Origin: a bacterium BMS3Bbin10
Lineage (GTDB): Bacteria; Pseudomonadota; Alphaproteobacteria; Rhizobiales; Methyloligellaceae
Assembly (NCBI GenBank): GCA_002897995.1
Contig: BDTT01000083.1
Coordinates: forward strand, 1-64,000
Direction: 5' to 3'
Length of the DNA: 64,000 nucleotides
The notes under the pieces were generated by a model, which was given only the letters and a program-made list of their open reading frames with translations, had not been told where the DNA came from and did no database searches. Position numbers and translations under genes: made by a program. Below, piece by piece: positions 46,129 through 55,245 of the stretch. Every line of letters starts with the position of its first letter. Positions within the stretch are counted from its first letter, which is position 1.

Positions 46129-47208
46129 ATGACCGGAAACAGTAAATTCGAGGTGCTGCACGAGTTTGTCGAACCGGCGCGCGCAAATCTCTCTCCGGAG
46201 ACATGGGACTATCTGATGGGCGGCGCGGAAACCGAAACCTCTCTCAATCGCAACCGCATGTCGATAGACGCGCTGGCGCTGCGCCCGAGGGTACTGCGCA
46301 ATGTGGAGCATGTGGATTTGTCGGGGAAGTTTCTTGGGAGCAGTTGGCGGCTGCCGGTTCTGCTCGCGCCTATCGGTTCGCTTCAGGACATGACGAAAGG
46401 CGGCGGCAAGGCGCCGGCGCGGGCGGCGGCGAAGTTCGGCGTGGCGCATATGCTGAGCTCCTCCTGCGCGCCGGGGCTCGAAGAGGTGGCCGCCGCCGCG
46501 CCGCAGCATCCGAAAATCTTCCAGATTTATGTGCGCGGGGACGCAGGCTGGCTCGATGAACTGGTTCGCCGCGCCATCGATCACGGCTATATGGCAATCT
46601 GTTTCACCGTCGATCTCGACACCTTCGGGCGGCGCGAACGCGACATCGCCAAACGCTATCTGACCACCGCAAGGCGCAAGGCATCGGGCGAAGAACATCA
46701 GGCGCGCTTCTGCTGGAGCGATGTGGAGCGCATCAAGAAGAAGTTCGATATCCCGCTGATCCTGAAAGGCATCGCAACGCCGGGCGATGCCGCGCGCGCG
46801 GCCGGGATGGGCATCGACGCGGTTTATGTCTCGAACCATGGCGGGCGGCAGCTCGATCATGTTCAGGGCTCGACGGACGTGCTGCCGGAGATTGTCGAAA
46901 AGATCGCGGGCCGCGCGGAGATCATTGTCGATGGCGGATATATGCGCGGCAGCGACATCGTCAAGGCGATTGCGCTGGGGGCGGACGCCGTCGGCATCGG
47001 GCGTCTTCAGGGTCTCGCCGCGGCGGCCGGCGGAGAAGACGCCATTATCCGGATGCTGGAAATTCTCGAACAGGAAATAAAGCATTGCCTCATGCTGCTT
47101 GGCGTGACGTCATTTGCCGAACTCGACCCCTCTTTCGTCACCAGGGTCACGCCGCTGCAAAACAACTGGCTGGACAGCGCCTTCCCGCTTCTCAGGGAAG
47201 GCTATTGA
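46129..47208 (+). CDS. FMN-dependent alpha-hydroxy acid oxidase/dehydrogenase (LldD/glycolate oxidase type)
   Basis: 359 residues, TIM barrel. PVLLAPIGSLQDM, FQIYVRGDAGWLDELVRRA, FTVDLDTFGRRERD, the active His in VSNHGGRQLDHVQGS near residue 240, and IIVDGGYMRGSDIVKAIALGADAVGIGR with the FMN phosphate site. It oxidises L-lactate, glycolate or another 2-hydroxy acid. I start at ATG 46129 (GGGGAAATACGAG upstream); ATG 46102 is inside a repeat-like CGGTTTCATG. The aldo-keto reductase gene follows. Confidence 0.9.
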   Translation: MTGNSKFEVLHEFVEPARANLSPETWDYLMGGAETETSLNRNRMSIDALALRPRVLRNVEHVDLSGKFLGSSWRLPVLLAPIGSLQDMTKGGGKAPARAAAKFGVAHMLSSSCAPGLEEVAAAAPQHPKIFQIYVRGDAGWLDELVRRAIDHGYMAICFTVDLDTFGRRERDIAKRYLTTARRKASGEEHQARFCWSDVERIKKKFDIPLILKGIATPGDAARAAGMGIDAVYVSNHGGRQLDHVQGSTDVLPEIVEKIAGRAEIIVDGGYMRGSDIVKAIALGADAVGIGRLQGLAAAAGGEDAIIRMLEILEQEIKHCLMLLGVTSFAELDPSFVTRVTPLQNNWLDSAFPLLREGY

Positions 47209-47243
47209 GCGCGGCCCACGGCGCGCGCGAGGAGCGATCTGAA

Positions 47244-48215
47244 ATGGATTATAAACTACTCGGGCGAACCGGCCTGCGGGTTTCCGAGCTGTGTTTCGGC
47301 ACCATGTCCTTCGGCGGCGACGCCGATGAGAAAGAATCGGCGGCCATGTACAGGGCCTGCCGCGAAGCGGGGATCAATTTCTTCGATTGCGCCGACGTTT
47401 ACTCCAGGGGCAAGGCGGAGACCATCCTCGGCAAATTGATAAAGACGGAGCGCGATGAACTCGTCATCACCTCGAAATGCTTTAACCCGATGGCCGATGA
47501 CGTCAATGCGCGCGGCGGCAACAGGCGCCATATTCCGCGCGCCGTGGAGGCGAGCCTGAAGCGCCTTGGCACCGACCGGCTCGATATCCTGTTCATGCAT
47601 CGCTGGGACAAAACCGTGCCGCTGGAGGAGACCCTGCGCGCGCTGGAGCAACTGGTTTGCGACGGCAAGGTGCTGTATCTCGGCGCCAGCAACTGGGCCG
47701 CGTGGCAGATTGCCAAGGGTCTGGGGATCGCGGCGAAAAACCGCTGGCCGCGGCTCGACGTCATCCAGCCCATGTATTCGCTGGTGAAACGCCAGGCGGA
47801 GACGGAAATCTTTCCCCTCGCGCAAGAAGAGGGTCTCGGCGTCATCGCCTACTCACCCATTGGCGGCGGACTGCTGAGTGGCAAATATGGCGTGAAAGCC
47901 CGCCCCGACGCCGGGCGGCTGATGACCAATCAGGAATATATCCGCCGCTATGGCGAGGAGTGGGTGTTCGAAACGGCGGAAAAATTTTCCCAACTCGCCG
48001 GGGACAAGGGTCATCACCCGGTGAGCCTCGCGGTCGCCTGGGCGGCGAAACATCCCGCCCTGACCTGCCCGATCATCGGCGCCCGCAATCTGGCGCAGCT
48101 ACAGCCCTCCTTGAATTCCGTTGAAATCGAAATGAGCGACGAGCTGCACGGCGAAATCGCCGCCCTGTCGCGCACCCCGCCCCCGGCGACGGACCGGCGC
48201 GAGGAACAGCTTTAG
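47244..48215 (+). CDS. aldo/keto reductase
   Basis: 323 residues, NADPH-dependent barrel. Opening YKLLGRTGLRVSELCFGTMSFGG, catalytic tetrad in FFDCADVYSRGKAE (Asp and Tyr), VITSKCF (Lys) and ILFMHRWD (His), then GVIAYSPIGGGLLSGKY and CPIIGARNLAQL. It reduces an aldehyde or ketone to an alcohol; substrate unknown. ATG 47244 follows GAGGAGCG. It lies 35 bp behind the hydroxy-acid oxidase, probably in one operon, and overlaps the next, convergent gene by four bases. Confidence 0.92.
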   Translation: MDYKLLGRTGLRVSELCFGTMSFGGDADEKESAAMYRACREAGINFFDCADVYSRGKAETILGKLIKTERDELVITSKCFNPMADDVNARGGNRRHIPRAVEASLKRLGTDRLDILFMHRWDKTVPLEETLRALEQLVCDGKVLYLGASNWAAWQIAKGLGIAAKNRWPRLDVIQPMYSLVKRQAETEIFPLAQEEGLGVIAYSPIGGGLLSGKYGVKARPDAGRLMTNQEYIRRYGEEWVFETAEKFSQLAGDKGHHPVSLAVAWAAKHPALTCPIIGARNLAQLQPSLNSVEIEMSDELHGEIAALSRTPPPATDRREEQL

Positions 48216-49195
48216 GGCGGGTTTTGCCCGGCCCTGTCCGCGGCGGGACGCGACCTTGAAAATGCGTCTTCCGCCCGCTGTCTGAGTTGCCGGAACTTGT
48301 CCGATGCCTGCTCAAGGCGCAGCTCCCATTCGCGGTCGGGCACCTGGCCCTCTATGGTCGCGAAATACACCTGCATGAGCGCATAGATCGCCACCGGTTC
48401 AAGCAGGGCCGCCTTGAGCGACCAGGCGAGGATGAACGCCACGGCAATTGAAAGAAAGCCGATATCGCCGGGGAAAAGCGCAATCAGGGCGACAACCGGA
48501 CCCAGCAATACGAAAAAAATCACAAATGTCAGCGCCCACATCAAAAGCCACAGCCACGCGGCGTTTTTGATCATCACCTTGTAGTTCTGTGCGTACAGGA
48601 CCAGGGCCTGCCGGCTTGTTTCCCAGGGGTTGTCGGACCTGACATGAAAATTGTGGGCAAGGATGATCTCGTCCACATAGGTGACCGACATGCGCAATAT
48701 GGCGCTGATCAGCCGGGCAAGACCATTGAGCCCCGGGATTGGCAGGATCGTGGCGACCGTATTGAGAATGCCGGTTATCGTTCTCAATACGCCCTTGATG
48801 ATCTGGTCGAGGGCGAACAGCAGCGAGGCTTCGGCGAATTTCTGTTTCACCATGCCTGACGCATAGTCGATCTGGCCCCTGCCGCCGGGCATCTCGCGCC
48901 CGTCATGGACAAGAACGAGAACGGCAATATGGCCGGCCTTGACCAGATAGAGGATGTATTCGCGGCCCAGATACAGGAGGCCCGACACACCGGCGAAGCC
49001 GAACAGGCCGCCATAAAACGCGCCGCCGCCCTGGCCGCCGGAAAACGAGGTGAAACCGTAGCCGATCGCACCGCCGATTCCCGTCGCTATTATGTAGAGC
49101 AGCGAGATTCCCAAATAGACCAGCATTCGAAGAATGATGAACGGCGCCGTACGAACCATGGCGCCGAAGGCGTCGGAGAGTTTAAAATCCCACAT
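48212..49195 (-). CDS. integral membrane protein of unknown function
   Basis: 327 residues with about five to six membrane segments: residues 18-40, 58-80, a glycine-rich segment before it, then two strong helices near 215-240 and 245-270. A cytoplasmic C-terminal tail is charged (EWELRLEQASDKFRQLRQRA). The middle third has the helix-breaking TGILNTVATILPIPGLNGLA. I know no named family. It lies between the aldo-keto reductase and the lppC gene. Confidence 0.75.
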   Translation of the reverse strand: MWDFKLSDAFGAMVRTAPFIILRMLVYLGISLLYIIATGIGGAIGYGFTSFSGGQGGGAFYGGLFGFAGVSGLLYLGREYILYLVKAGHIAVLVLVHDGREMPGGRGQIDYASGMVKQKFAEASLLFALDQIIKGVLRTITGILNTVATILPIPGLNGLARLISAILRMSVTYVDEIILAHNFHVRSDNPWETSRQALVLYAQNYKVMIKNAAWLWLLMWALTFVIFFVLLGPVVALIALFPGDIGFLSIAVAFILAWSLKAALLEPVAIYALMQVYFATIEGQVPDREWELRLEQASDKFRQLRQRAEDAFSRSRPAADRAGQNPP

Positions 49196-49288
49196 GAGGG
49201 TTCCGCTTTCCTGTTGCCGGCCTTGTCTTGCGTCGCGATCCCGGTCGGGATCGGCATGACAGACAAGCCGCGCGCCACGCCACAGGCC

Positions 49289-50524
49289 CTAAAACTGCGC
49301 CCTGCCGAAGGTAATCGGCGCCGGCTGGATAACGCGCGCGCCGAATTTCTGGACTTCGAGGATCGCCAGACCGCGTTCGGATGTGCCGTCGGGCAGCAGG
49401 CGGAACAGGCCGTCGACGCCGGCAAAGCCGCGCGCGCGGGTGAGCTGTCCGGTTGCATAGCGCCTGCCGGGCTTGCCCCGGGACAGGGCTATGGCGACGC
49501 CGACGGCGTCATAGGCGAGGCTTGCCAGGCGCGGCGGGGTCGTCTCATAGGATTTCACATAGCGCTGGGTAAAGCTGCGCCAGCCCTTCGGGTCCGGCGC
49601 CGGGAACCAGCCGCCGACCAGCGGCTTCTCGCGGCCCACATTGGCATAGTCCCAGAGCCCCGTGCCGAGCAGTTTCACTAAGGTGGTATCGATCTCGAAA
49701 TAGGGCATGAGCGCGGAGACCGTCGGCAGGGATTGCTGGCCCACCGGGATGAACAGCGCATCGATGCGCGGCGGTATCGACGGGTCGTCGGATTTGGCGA
49801 ATTCCGCCAGGCGCCTGGCCGGCTCCAGCATGGAGTTGGCGTCGAGCGGGAAGCGTTCAAGCGCCACCAGCTGGCCGCCCTGTTGGGCCACCGCGCCTCT
49901 GAACGCCCGCTCCACGATTTTGCCGTAAGCGCTCTTGGGTATGAGCGCGCCGAAATTCGTCTTTCCCTGGCTCATGGCGAAGGACACGATCAGGGGCACG
50001 TCGCGCCCGGCGAGAAAGCTCAGGAGATAGACGCCATTGCCCGCCACGCTCTGATCGGAAGAAAAAGCGATCATCGGCACATTGGCAGGGCGCGTGACCT
50101 GCGCGGCCGCGGTGACGGATTTTGCGAACAGCGGGCCGATAACCAGTTCCGCTCCGGCCTGGACGGCCGATGCCGCGGCTTCCCGCGCGCCTTCCGGCGT
50201 GCCCTTTGTGTCCCGGGTCATCAGGGTGACGGTCGGATTGTCGAGATCGAACAGCGCGAGTTCGCCCGCCTGCTTCAGCGCCATGGCGATACTCGCGGCG
50301 CCGCCCTTGCCGCTGAGCGGCAGCAGAAGGGCCACCTTGACGCTCGGGCGGGGCTGGCCGGGCTGGGCGGAACCGAATTGACCCTCGCCATCGACGCCGC
50401 CGGAGACCTGCCCGCGCCGCGATCCGCCGCTCGCGCAAGCGGCAACCAGCAGGGCGACCACGCACAGCAGCGCCATGCGCCTCAATGCGCCGAACGGCGT
50501 GTCAGTTGAAAGGGTCAATCCCAT
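49289..50524 (-). CDS. LppC/LpoA-type periplasmic-binding-fold lipoprotein
   Basis: 411 residues. A lipoprotein signal with lipobox LVAAC (Cys near residue 30) is followed by a type I periplasmic-binding fold: VKVALLLPLSGKGGAASIAMALKQAGELALFDL, ELVIGPLFAKSVTAAAQ, NVPMIAFSSDQSVAGNGVYLLSFL and GLWDYANVGREKPLVGGWFPAPDPKGWRSFTQRY. Family members activate penicillin-binding proteins in gammaproteobacteria, or are annotated as LivK-like binding proteins. Its place next to rsmI, yraN and gshB, divergent, is the standard alphaproteobacterial arrangement. Confidence 0.87.
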   Translation of the reverse strand: MGLTLSTDTPFGALRRMALLCVVALLVAACASGGSRRGQVSGGVDGEGQFGSAQPGQPRPSVKVALLLPLSGKGGAASIAMALKQAGELALFDLDNPTVTLMTRDTKGTPEGAREAAASAVQAGAELVIGPLFAKSVTAAAQVTRPANVPMIAFSSDQSVAGNGVYLLSFLAGRDVPLIVSFAMSQGKTNFGALIPKSAYGKIVERAFRGAVAQQGGQLVALERFPLDANSMLEPARRLAEFAKSDDPSIPPRIDALFIPVGQQSLPTVSALMPYFEIDTTLVKLLGTGLWDYANVGREKPLVGGWFPAPDPKGWRSFTQRYVKSYETTPPRLASLAYDAVGVAIALSRGKPGRRYATGQLTRARGFAGVDGLFRLLPDGTSERGLAILEVQKFGARVIQPAPITFGRAQF

Positions 50525-50823
50525 CGGCCTTTTCGTCCGGTTGCGGCGGAAAAAACCCGCACCGGTGTCTCGCGGTTCATCAAGGGCCGCATAATTGCGG
50601 CGTGTCTTTGTTTTTCAGTCTACGCAGGGAAGCGGCAATGGTCATCCACAATTGTGTCACGGGTGTAGAAATCAGTCAGGTCAAGGACTCATAAAGAGCC
50701 GTCATTCCATTTGGTCAGGAGCCGGTATTCCCCGGAATTCCTGAAAAAAATACCACCTAACCGCAAAGTGGGGCGTCAACAAGATGGACGCGCGCGCGCT
50801 TCATCGCCTAGATTTCGCATCCC
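50525..50823. other. divergent promoter region of lppC and rsmI
   Basis: 299 bp without an open frame that I can support. It must hold the start signals of both genes. I saw no clear palindrome or SOS box. Confidence 0.5.
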
Positions 50824-51759
50824 ATGCCAAAAGATGACATCAAGCCCGCCGCACCGGCCGGCGCGAGAGGCCGCGGCCTTGTCTCGCGCGGCGCGGATGC
50901 GCTTGAGGAGGAACTGGCCAAGCCGCTTGGGCCCGGCCTGTATCTCGTCTCGACGCCGATCGGCAATCTCGCCGACATATCCTTGCGCGCGCTGGCCACG
51001 CTCGCGCGCGCCGACCTCATCTATTGTGAAGACACCCGCCACAGCCGCAAGCTGTTCCGCCATTTTGGCGTAGCCGGCGAGGTTCATGCCTATCACGACC
51101 ATAACGCCGCCCGGGAGCGCCCGCGCATCCTTGCCCGCATCGGCGCGGGGCAATCGGTGGCTCTGGTGTCGGATGCGGGAACGCCGCTCATTTCCGATCC
51201 CGGCCACAAACTCGCCCGCGAGGCGCTCGCGGCCGGATTTGCGGTCATCTCCCTTCCCGGCGCGTCCGCCGCGCTGGCCGCGCTGACATCTTCGGGCCTG
51301 CCCACCGACCGCTTCTTCTTTGAAGGCTTCCTGCCGCCCAAACGCGGGGCGCGGCGCAAGCGCCTTGAAGCCCTGAGCGGCATCCCGGCGACGATCGTGT
51401 TCTTTGAAGCCCCCTCCCGGCTGGAGGCCATGCTTAAGGACGCGGGCGATATTTTGGGAGCGCGCGAGGCGGCGATCGCAAAAGAACTCACCAAGCTGCA
51501 TGAGAGTGTGTCGCGCGGAACATTCGCGGAATTGGCCTCGCGGGCGGGAGACGAAATAGCGCTCAAGGGCGAGTTCGTCGTCCTTGCCGGCCCGCCGCCG
51601 CCCGCCGATGTCAGCGATGCCGACATCCGCGCCGGGCTCGAGGCGGTGCTGGGCGGCGGGTCCCTGCGCGACGGCGTGAAGGATGTGGCCGATATGCTCG
51701 ATGTGCCGCGCAGGCGCGTCTATGCGATTGCGCTTCAGCTGAAGGGCGGTCCGGCATGA
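50824..51759 (+). CDS. rsmI: 16S rRNA 2'-O-methyltransferase
   Basis: 311 residues. The SAM-tetrapyrrole methylase fold shows [38 protein letters not shown] near residue 38, [20 protein letters not shown] near 115 and [17 protein letters not shown]. It methylates C1402 of 16S rRNA. The C-terminal RsmI domain ends [21 protein letters not shown]. yraN overlaps its stop (ATGA). Confidence 0.96.
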   Translation: MPKDDIKPAAPAGARGRGLVSRGADALEEELAKPLGPGLYLVSTPIGNLADISLRALATLARADLIYCEDTRHSRKLFRHFGVAGEVHAYHDHNAARERPRILARIGAGQSVALVSDAGTPLISDPGHKLAREALAAGFAVISLPGASAALAALTSSGLPTDRFFFEGFLPPKRGARRKRLEALSGIPATIVFFEAPSRLEAMLKDAGDILGAREAAIAKELTKLHESVSRGTFAELASRAGDEIALKGEFVVLAGPPPPADVSDADIRAGLEAVLGGGSLRDGVKDVADMLDVPRRRVYAIALQLKGGPA

Positions 51760-52118
51760 GCCGGCCCTCGCGCCGCGCGGCCGAGCGCCGGGGGCAATGG
51801 GCCGAGACACTGGCGGCGCTCTGGCTTCAGGCAAAGGGCTACCGGATCGTTGCGCGGCGATTCCGCTCGCGCGCCGGCGAGATCGATCTCGTCGTCCGGC
51901 GCGGACGCCATCTTGCCTTCGTGGAGGTCAAGGCGCGCGCACGCGCCGCGCAGGCCGCCTGGGCGGTGACGCCGCGCCAGCGCGCCCGCATCGCCCGCGC
52001 GGCGGAACACTGGCTGGCCATCAACGGCGCGGGGCAGGACCTCGATATGTCGTTCGACGTGGTGCTGATCGCGCCCTGGACGTGGCCGCGTCATATCGCC
52101 TCTGCATTTCGGGTTTGA
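51756..52118 (+). CDS. yraN: YraN/UPF0102 family nuclease-like protein
   Basis: 120 residues of a Holliday-junction-resolvase-like fold. [51 protein letters not shown] has the Glu, GEIDLV and the VEVK that form the metal site. Its role is not settled. The start overlaps the rsmI stop by four bases, so it is translated with it; gshB follows. Confidence 0.95.
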   Translation: MSRPSRRAAERRGQWAETLAALWLQAKGYRIVARRFRSRAGEIDLVVRRGRHLAFVEVKARARAAQAAWAVTPRQRARIARAAEHWLAINGAGQDLDMSFDVVLIAPWTWPRHIASAFRV

Positions 52119-52168
52119 CGCGGGCGCGGACAAAGGTCAGCCTGCATGAAAATCTCAAGGAGAGTGAA

Positions 52169-53110
52169 ATGGGCCTCAAAGTCGCGTTTCAGATGGACCC
52201 GATCGACCGGATCGACATCAGGGGCGATTCCACATTTGCGCTGCTGCTGGAAGCGCAGGCGCGCGGCCATGATCTGTTCTACTACACGCCCCAGAACCTT
52301 GCCTTGCGCAATGACGAGCTGAAGGCGCACGGGCACACGCTTGAAGTTAAGGATACCGAAGGCTGCCACTACACCCTGTCCAACCCGCGCACGGTCGATC
52401 TGGGGGATCTGGATGTGGTGCATCTGCGCCAGGACCCGCCCTTCGACATGAGCTATATCACCACCACCCATCTGCTCGAGCGCGTCCACCCCGAAACCCT
52501 GGTGGTCAACGATCCGGCCAGTGTGCGCAACGCGCCGGAGAAAGTCTTCGTGCTGGATTTTCTCGATCTGATGCCGCCGACCATGGTGACCCGCTCGCTC
52601 GATGACGTGAAGGAATTCCGCGCCGAATACCGCGACATCATCGTCAAGCCGCTCTATGGCAATGGCGGCGAGGCCGTGTTCCTCCTGAAAGAAGACGACA
52701 CCAATCTGGCGTCGCTGGTCGAGCTGTTCCAGCTCATGCTGCGCGAGCCCTTCATGGTGCAGCAATATCTCCCGCAGGTGCGCGCGGGCGACAAGCGGAT
52801 TATCCTCATCGACGGCAAGCTGGCCGGGGCCATCAACCGCGTGCCGGCCCCCGACGAGACCCGCTCCAACATGCATATCGGCGGCACGCCAAAGCCCGTC
52901 GACCTCTCGGCCCGCGACCATGAGATCTGCGAGCGGCTGGGGCCGGAGTTGAAGGAACGGGGCCTGATCTTTGTCGGCATCGACGTGATCGGCGACTATC
53001 TCACCGAGATCAACGTCACCTCCCCCACCGGCATCCGCGAGGTGAGGCGCTTCGGCGGCAACGACCTCGCCGCCATGATCTGGGACGTGATCGAGGAGCG
53101 CGTGGGGTAA
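52169..53110 (+). CDS. gshB: glutathione synthetase
   Basis: 313 residues, ATP-grasp. [27 protein letters not shown] near the start, the ATP loop [38 protein letters not shown], and the ending [17 protein letters not shown]. It joins gamma-glutamylcysteine to glycine, the last step of glutathione synthesis. ATG 52169 follows AAGGAGAG. Downstream of rsmI-yraN, as usual. Confidence 0.97.
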   Translation: MGLKVAFQMDPIDRIDIRGDSTFALLLEAQARGHDLFYYTPQNLALRNDELKAHGHTLEVKDTEGCHYTLSNPRTVDLGDLDVVHLRQDPPFDMSYITTTHLLERVHPETLVVNDPASVRNAPEKVFVLDFLDLMPPTMVTRSLDDVKEFRAEYRDIIVKPLYGNGGEAVFLLKEDDTNLASLVELFQLMLREPFMVQQYLPQVRAGDKRIILIDGKLAGAINRVPAPDETRSNMHIGGTPKPVDLSARDHEICERLGPELKERGLIFVGIDVIGDYLTEINVTSPTGIREVRRFGGNDLAAMIWDVIEERVG

Positions 53111-53117
53111 GGTGCGC

Positions 53118-53843
53118 TCAGCTCTCCTTAGCGGGAGGTTTGTTTCCTCTTTTCCGCGTGGCCGATGCTTTGCCAGCCCTGGCCTTACCAGAGGCCTTCG
53201 GGGGTTTTCCCGCCCTTGACGTTTTCACCGCGCTCTTCTTCGCCGTGCCGCGCCGGGCGGCGGTCTTCTTCTTTGTCTTCGCGCCCGCCTGTTTGCGGCG
53301 CTTTCGTGTGGCGGGCGCTTTCTTCTTCGGCGGTTGTTCAATGGCGGCGGCAATCTCGCCGGCCTGGCGCTCAAGCTGCATCTCGGTGAGAATACGCTGT
53401 TCGGTGGCGTAGCGCTCCACCGTGCGGCGCAACACTGCGCGATAGGCAAGATATGCATGCGCCGCCAGCCCCAATCCCCATCCCAGCAGCGGCCAGATGA
53501 ACCATATGTTCTCGGGAGACCGGGTGAGATTGATGAAGATCAGAAGCGCGTTGACGGCAAGATAAACAAACAGATGCACCGCAACGCCGCGCACCTCCGC
53601 CTCGCCCAGAAGCTGCCCCTCGCCGCCCCTGCTCTGCATCCATTGGCCAAGTCCGTGGGCGGCCACGCCGATGCCCCAGCCGCCGAGCGCCCACAGCGCC
53701 CACCAGTTTTTCGCCTCGCCTTCGCCAGGAGTTTGAAAGGCGTTTATCGCCAGCAGGACGACGTTGACCGCCGCATATGCGGCAAGATGGATAAGGAAAG
53801 CCTTGCGGCTGGGCGTCGCGGCCATGTTGGTCATGCCTCCCAT
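53118..53843 (-). CDS. double 2TM-domain membrane protein with histone H1-like tail
   Basis: 241 residues. Two copies of the 2TM domain lie in tandem: FLIHLAAYAAVNVVLLAINA with WGIGVAAHG (about 12-65) and HLFVYLAVNALLIFINLTRS with WGLGLAAHAYLAYR (about 85-135). A coiled segment (EQRILTEMQLERQAGEIAAA) follows, then about 75 residues of Lys, Ala and Arg with KKKAP and TRKR motifs, very like histone H1 or AlgP tails. The tail should lie in the cytoplasm and could bind nucleic acid. Start ATG 53843; ATG 53825 is also possible. Convergent with gshB. Confidence 0.8.
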   Translation of the reverse strand: MGGMTNMAATPSRKAFLIHLAAYAAVNVVLLAINAFQTPGEGEAKNWWALWALGGWGIGVAAHGLGQWMQSRGGEGQLLGEAEVRGVAVHLFVYLAVNALLIFINLTRSPENIWFIWPLLGWGLGLAAHAYLAYRAVLRRTVERYATEQRILTEMQLERQAGEIAAAIEQPPKKKAPATRKRRKQAGAKTKKKTAARRGTAKKSAVKTSRAGKPPKASGKARAGKASATRKRGNKPPAKES

Positions 53844-53876
53844 GCTGGCGGGCGAAGGCCCGGATGAATCACCGGG

Positions 53877-53900
53877 CTAGGGTCTGTTGAGGTTCAGGGG
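53877..53900. repeat. possible insertion sequence end
   Basis: CTAGGGTCTGTTGAGGTTCAGGGG begins like the end of the IS5-like element at 109-126 (CTAGGGTCTGT). No transposase lies beside it, so it could be a scar or chance. Confidence 0.3.
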
Positions 53901-53986
53901 ACACACTAACCAATGACACGGGCCCCACAAAGGGCGCGATGCCGCGCGCCGGAATTCATTTGGCCGGTTTCTTCACGCCCGCGCCC

Positions 53987-55147
53987 TCAGCACCGCTGGT
54001 TGAAACGGCGCCCTGCGAGCGCGGCGGCGATGTTGATCTTCTGAATATCGATCGTGCCCCCGGCAATGCCCCAGCCCCAGCCGTCGCGCAGCTTCTGCTC
54101 AAGCGGGAACTCCCTGGAATAGCCATAGCCGCCCATCAGCTGCATCGCCTTTCCGGTGACCTCCCGGACCATTTCATTGGCGAAGCACTTGGCGATTGAA
54201 CTGTCCGCCACCGACGGCAGGCCCTTCTGCGCATTGACGACGGCCCGGTAGAGCAGCAGGCGCGCGGCATCCAGTTTCATTTTCATTTCCGCGATCTGCA
54301 ATTGTACGGCCTGGAAGTCGATAATCGGCTTCCCGAACTGTTCGCGTTCCTGCACATAGTCGAGCACGGCATCGAATGCGGACTGGGCGATGGCGAGGCT
54401 CATGGTGGTGTTGCCGCAGCGCTCAAGGTCAAACGCCTCCATAAGCTTGCCGAATCCGCCTGCGTCGATGACAAGGTTTTCCTCCGGCACCTCCACATTG
54501 TCGAAGAACATGTCGGCGCTCGGGATGCCGCGAAACCCCATATGGCGTTCGGGCTTTCCAAAGGTCAGCCCGCCGCGCTCCTTCTCGACGAGGACCGCCC
54601 CGATGCCCTTGGCCCCCGGCGCATCGGACATGCGCGCATAGACCAGATAGGCATCGGCGTGCCCCGCGCCCGAACACCATCGCTTCTGGCCATTGACGAC
54701 AATCTTGCCGCCGGCGACGCTGGCGGATGTTTTCAGATCGGTCAGGGCGGTCCCGGCATTTGGCTCCGACATCGCCACGGCAACCGTCATCTCGCCGCTA
54801 CAGACTTTGGGGATTACGCGCTGACGCAATTCCTCGGGCGCAAAATGTTCAATCGCGAGTATGGGTCCGAAGCTCGATTCGAAAATCGGAAAGGCCACGG
54901 CGGGAGAGACTTGCGCCACCTCCTCCAGCACCAGCACCGCATCGAGATGGCTCATGCCGCCGCCGCCATACTCCCGCGCGATATTGACGCCGAGGAAGCC
55001 GAGGCCGGCATAGCGCCTTACGATTTCCCGCGGCGCGGGCCTGTCGTCATCCTCCACCTGCCGCGCCACATCGCGAAGCTCGGCCCTGGCGAACCGGCGC
55101 ACCGTGTCGCGCAGGCGTTCCTGTTCCTCGCTGAAGCTGAAATCCAT
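53987..55147 (-). CDS. acyl-CoA dehydrogenase
   Basis: 386 residues. Three-domain flavoenzyme: N-terminal helices (FSFSEEQERLRDTVRRFARAEL), the FAD block AVAMSEPNAGTALTDLKTSA near residue 123, and the C-terminal REQFGKPIIDFQAVQLQIAEM and QLMGGYGYSREFPLEQKLRDG. The usual catalytic Glu of IYEGT is replaced (IAGGT), but a Glu is present in FDLERCG, the position used by isovaleryl- and long-chain-type enzymes. The CaiB-type CoA-transferase gene is divergent from it, 98 bp away, suggesting a shared acyl-CoA substrate. Confidence 0.92.
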   Translation of the reverse strand: MDFSFSEEQERLRDTVRRFARAELRDVARQVEDDDRPAPREIVRRYAGLGFLGVNIAREYGGGGMSHLDAVLVLEEVAQVSPAVAFPIFESSFGPILAIEHFAPEELRQRVIPKVCSGEMTVAVAMSEPNAGTALTDLKTSASVAGGKIVVNGQKRWCSGAGHADAYLVYARMSDAPGAKGIGAVLVEKERGGLTFGKPERHMGFRGIPSADMFFDNVEVPEENLVIDAGGFGKLMEAFDLERCGNTTMSLAIAQSAFDAVLDYVQEREQFGKPIIDFQAVQLQIAEMKMKLDAARLLLYRAVVNAQKGLPSVADSSIAKCFANEMVREVTGKAMQLMGGYGYSREFPLEQKLRDGWGWGIAGGTIDIQKINIAAALAGRRFNQRC

Positions 55148-55245
55148 CTCTTTCTCCCGGTGACCTTATGGTGAAATCCGTTATGTATCGTGGCAGGAAC
55201 GGGCCTCGCGCGTAAACTGCGCGATGGCGTTGGCTGGAGGATGCA

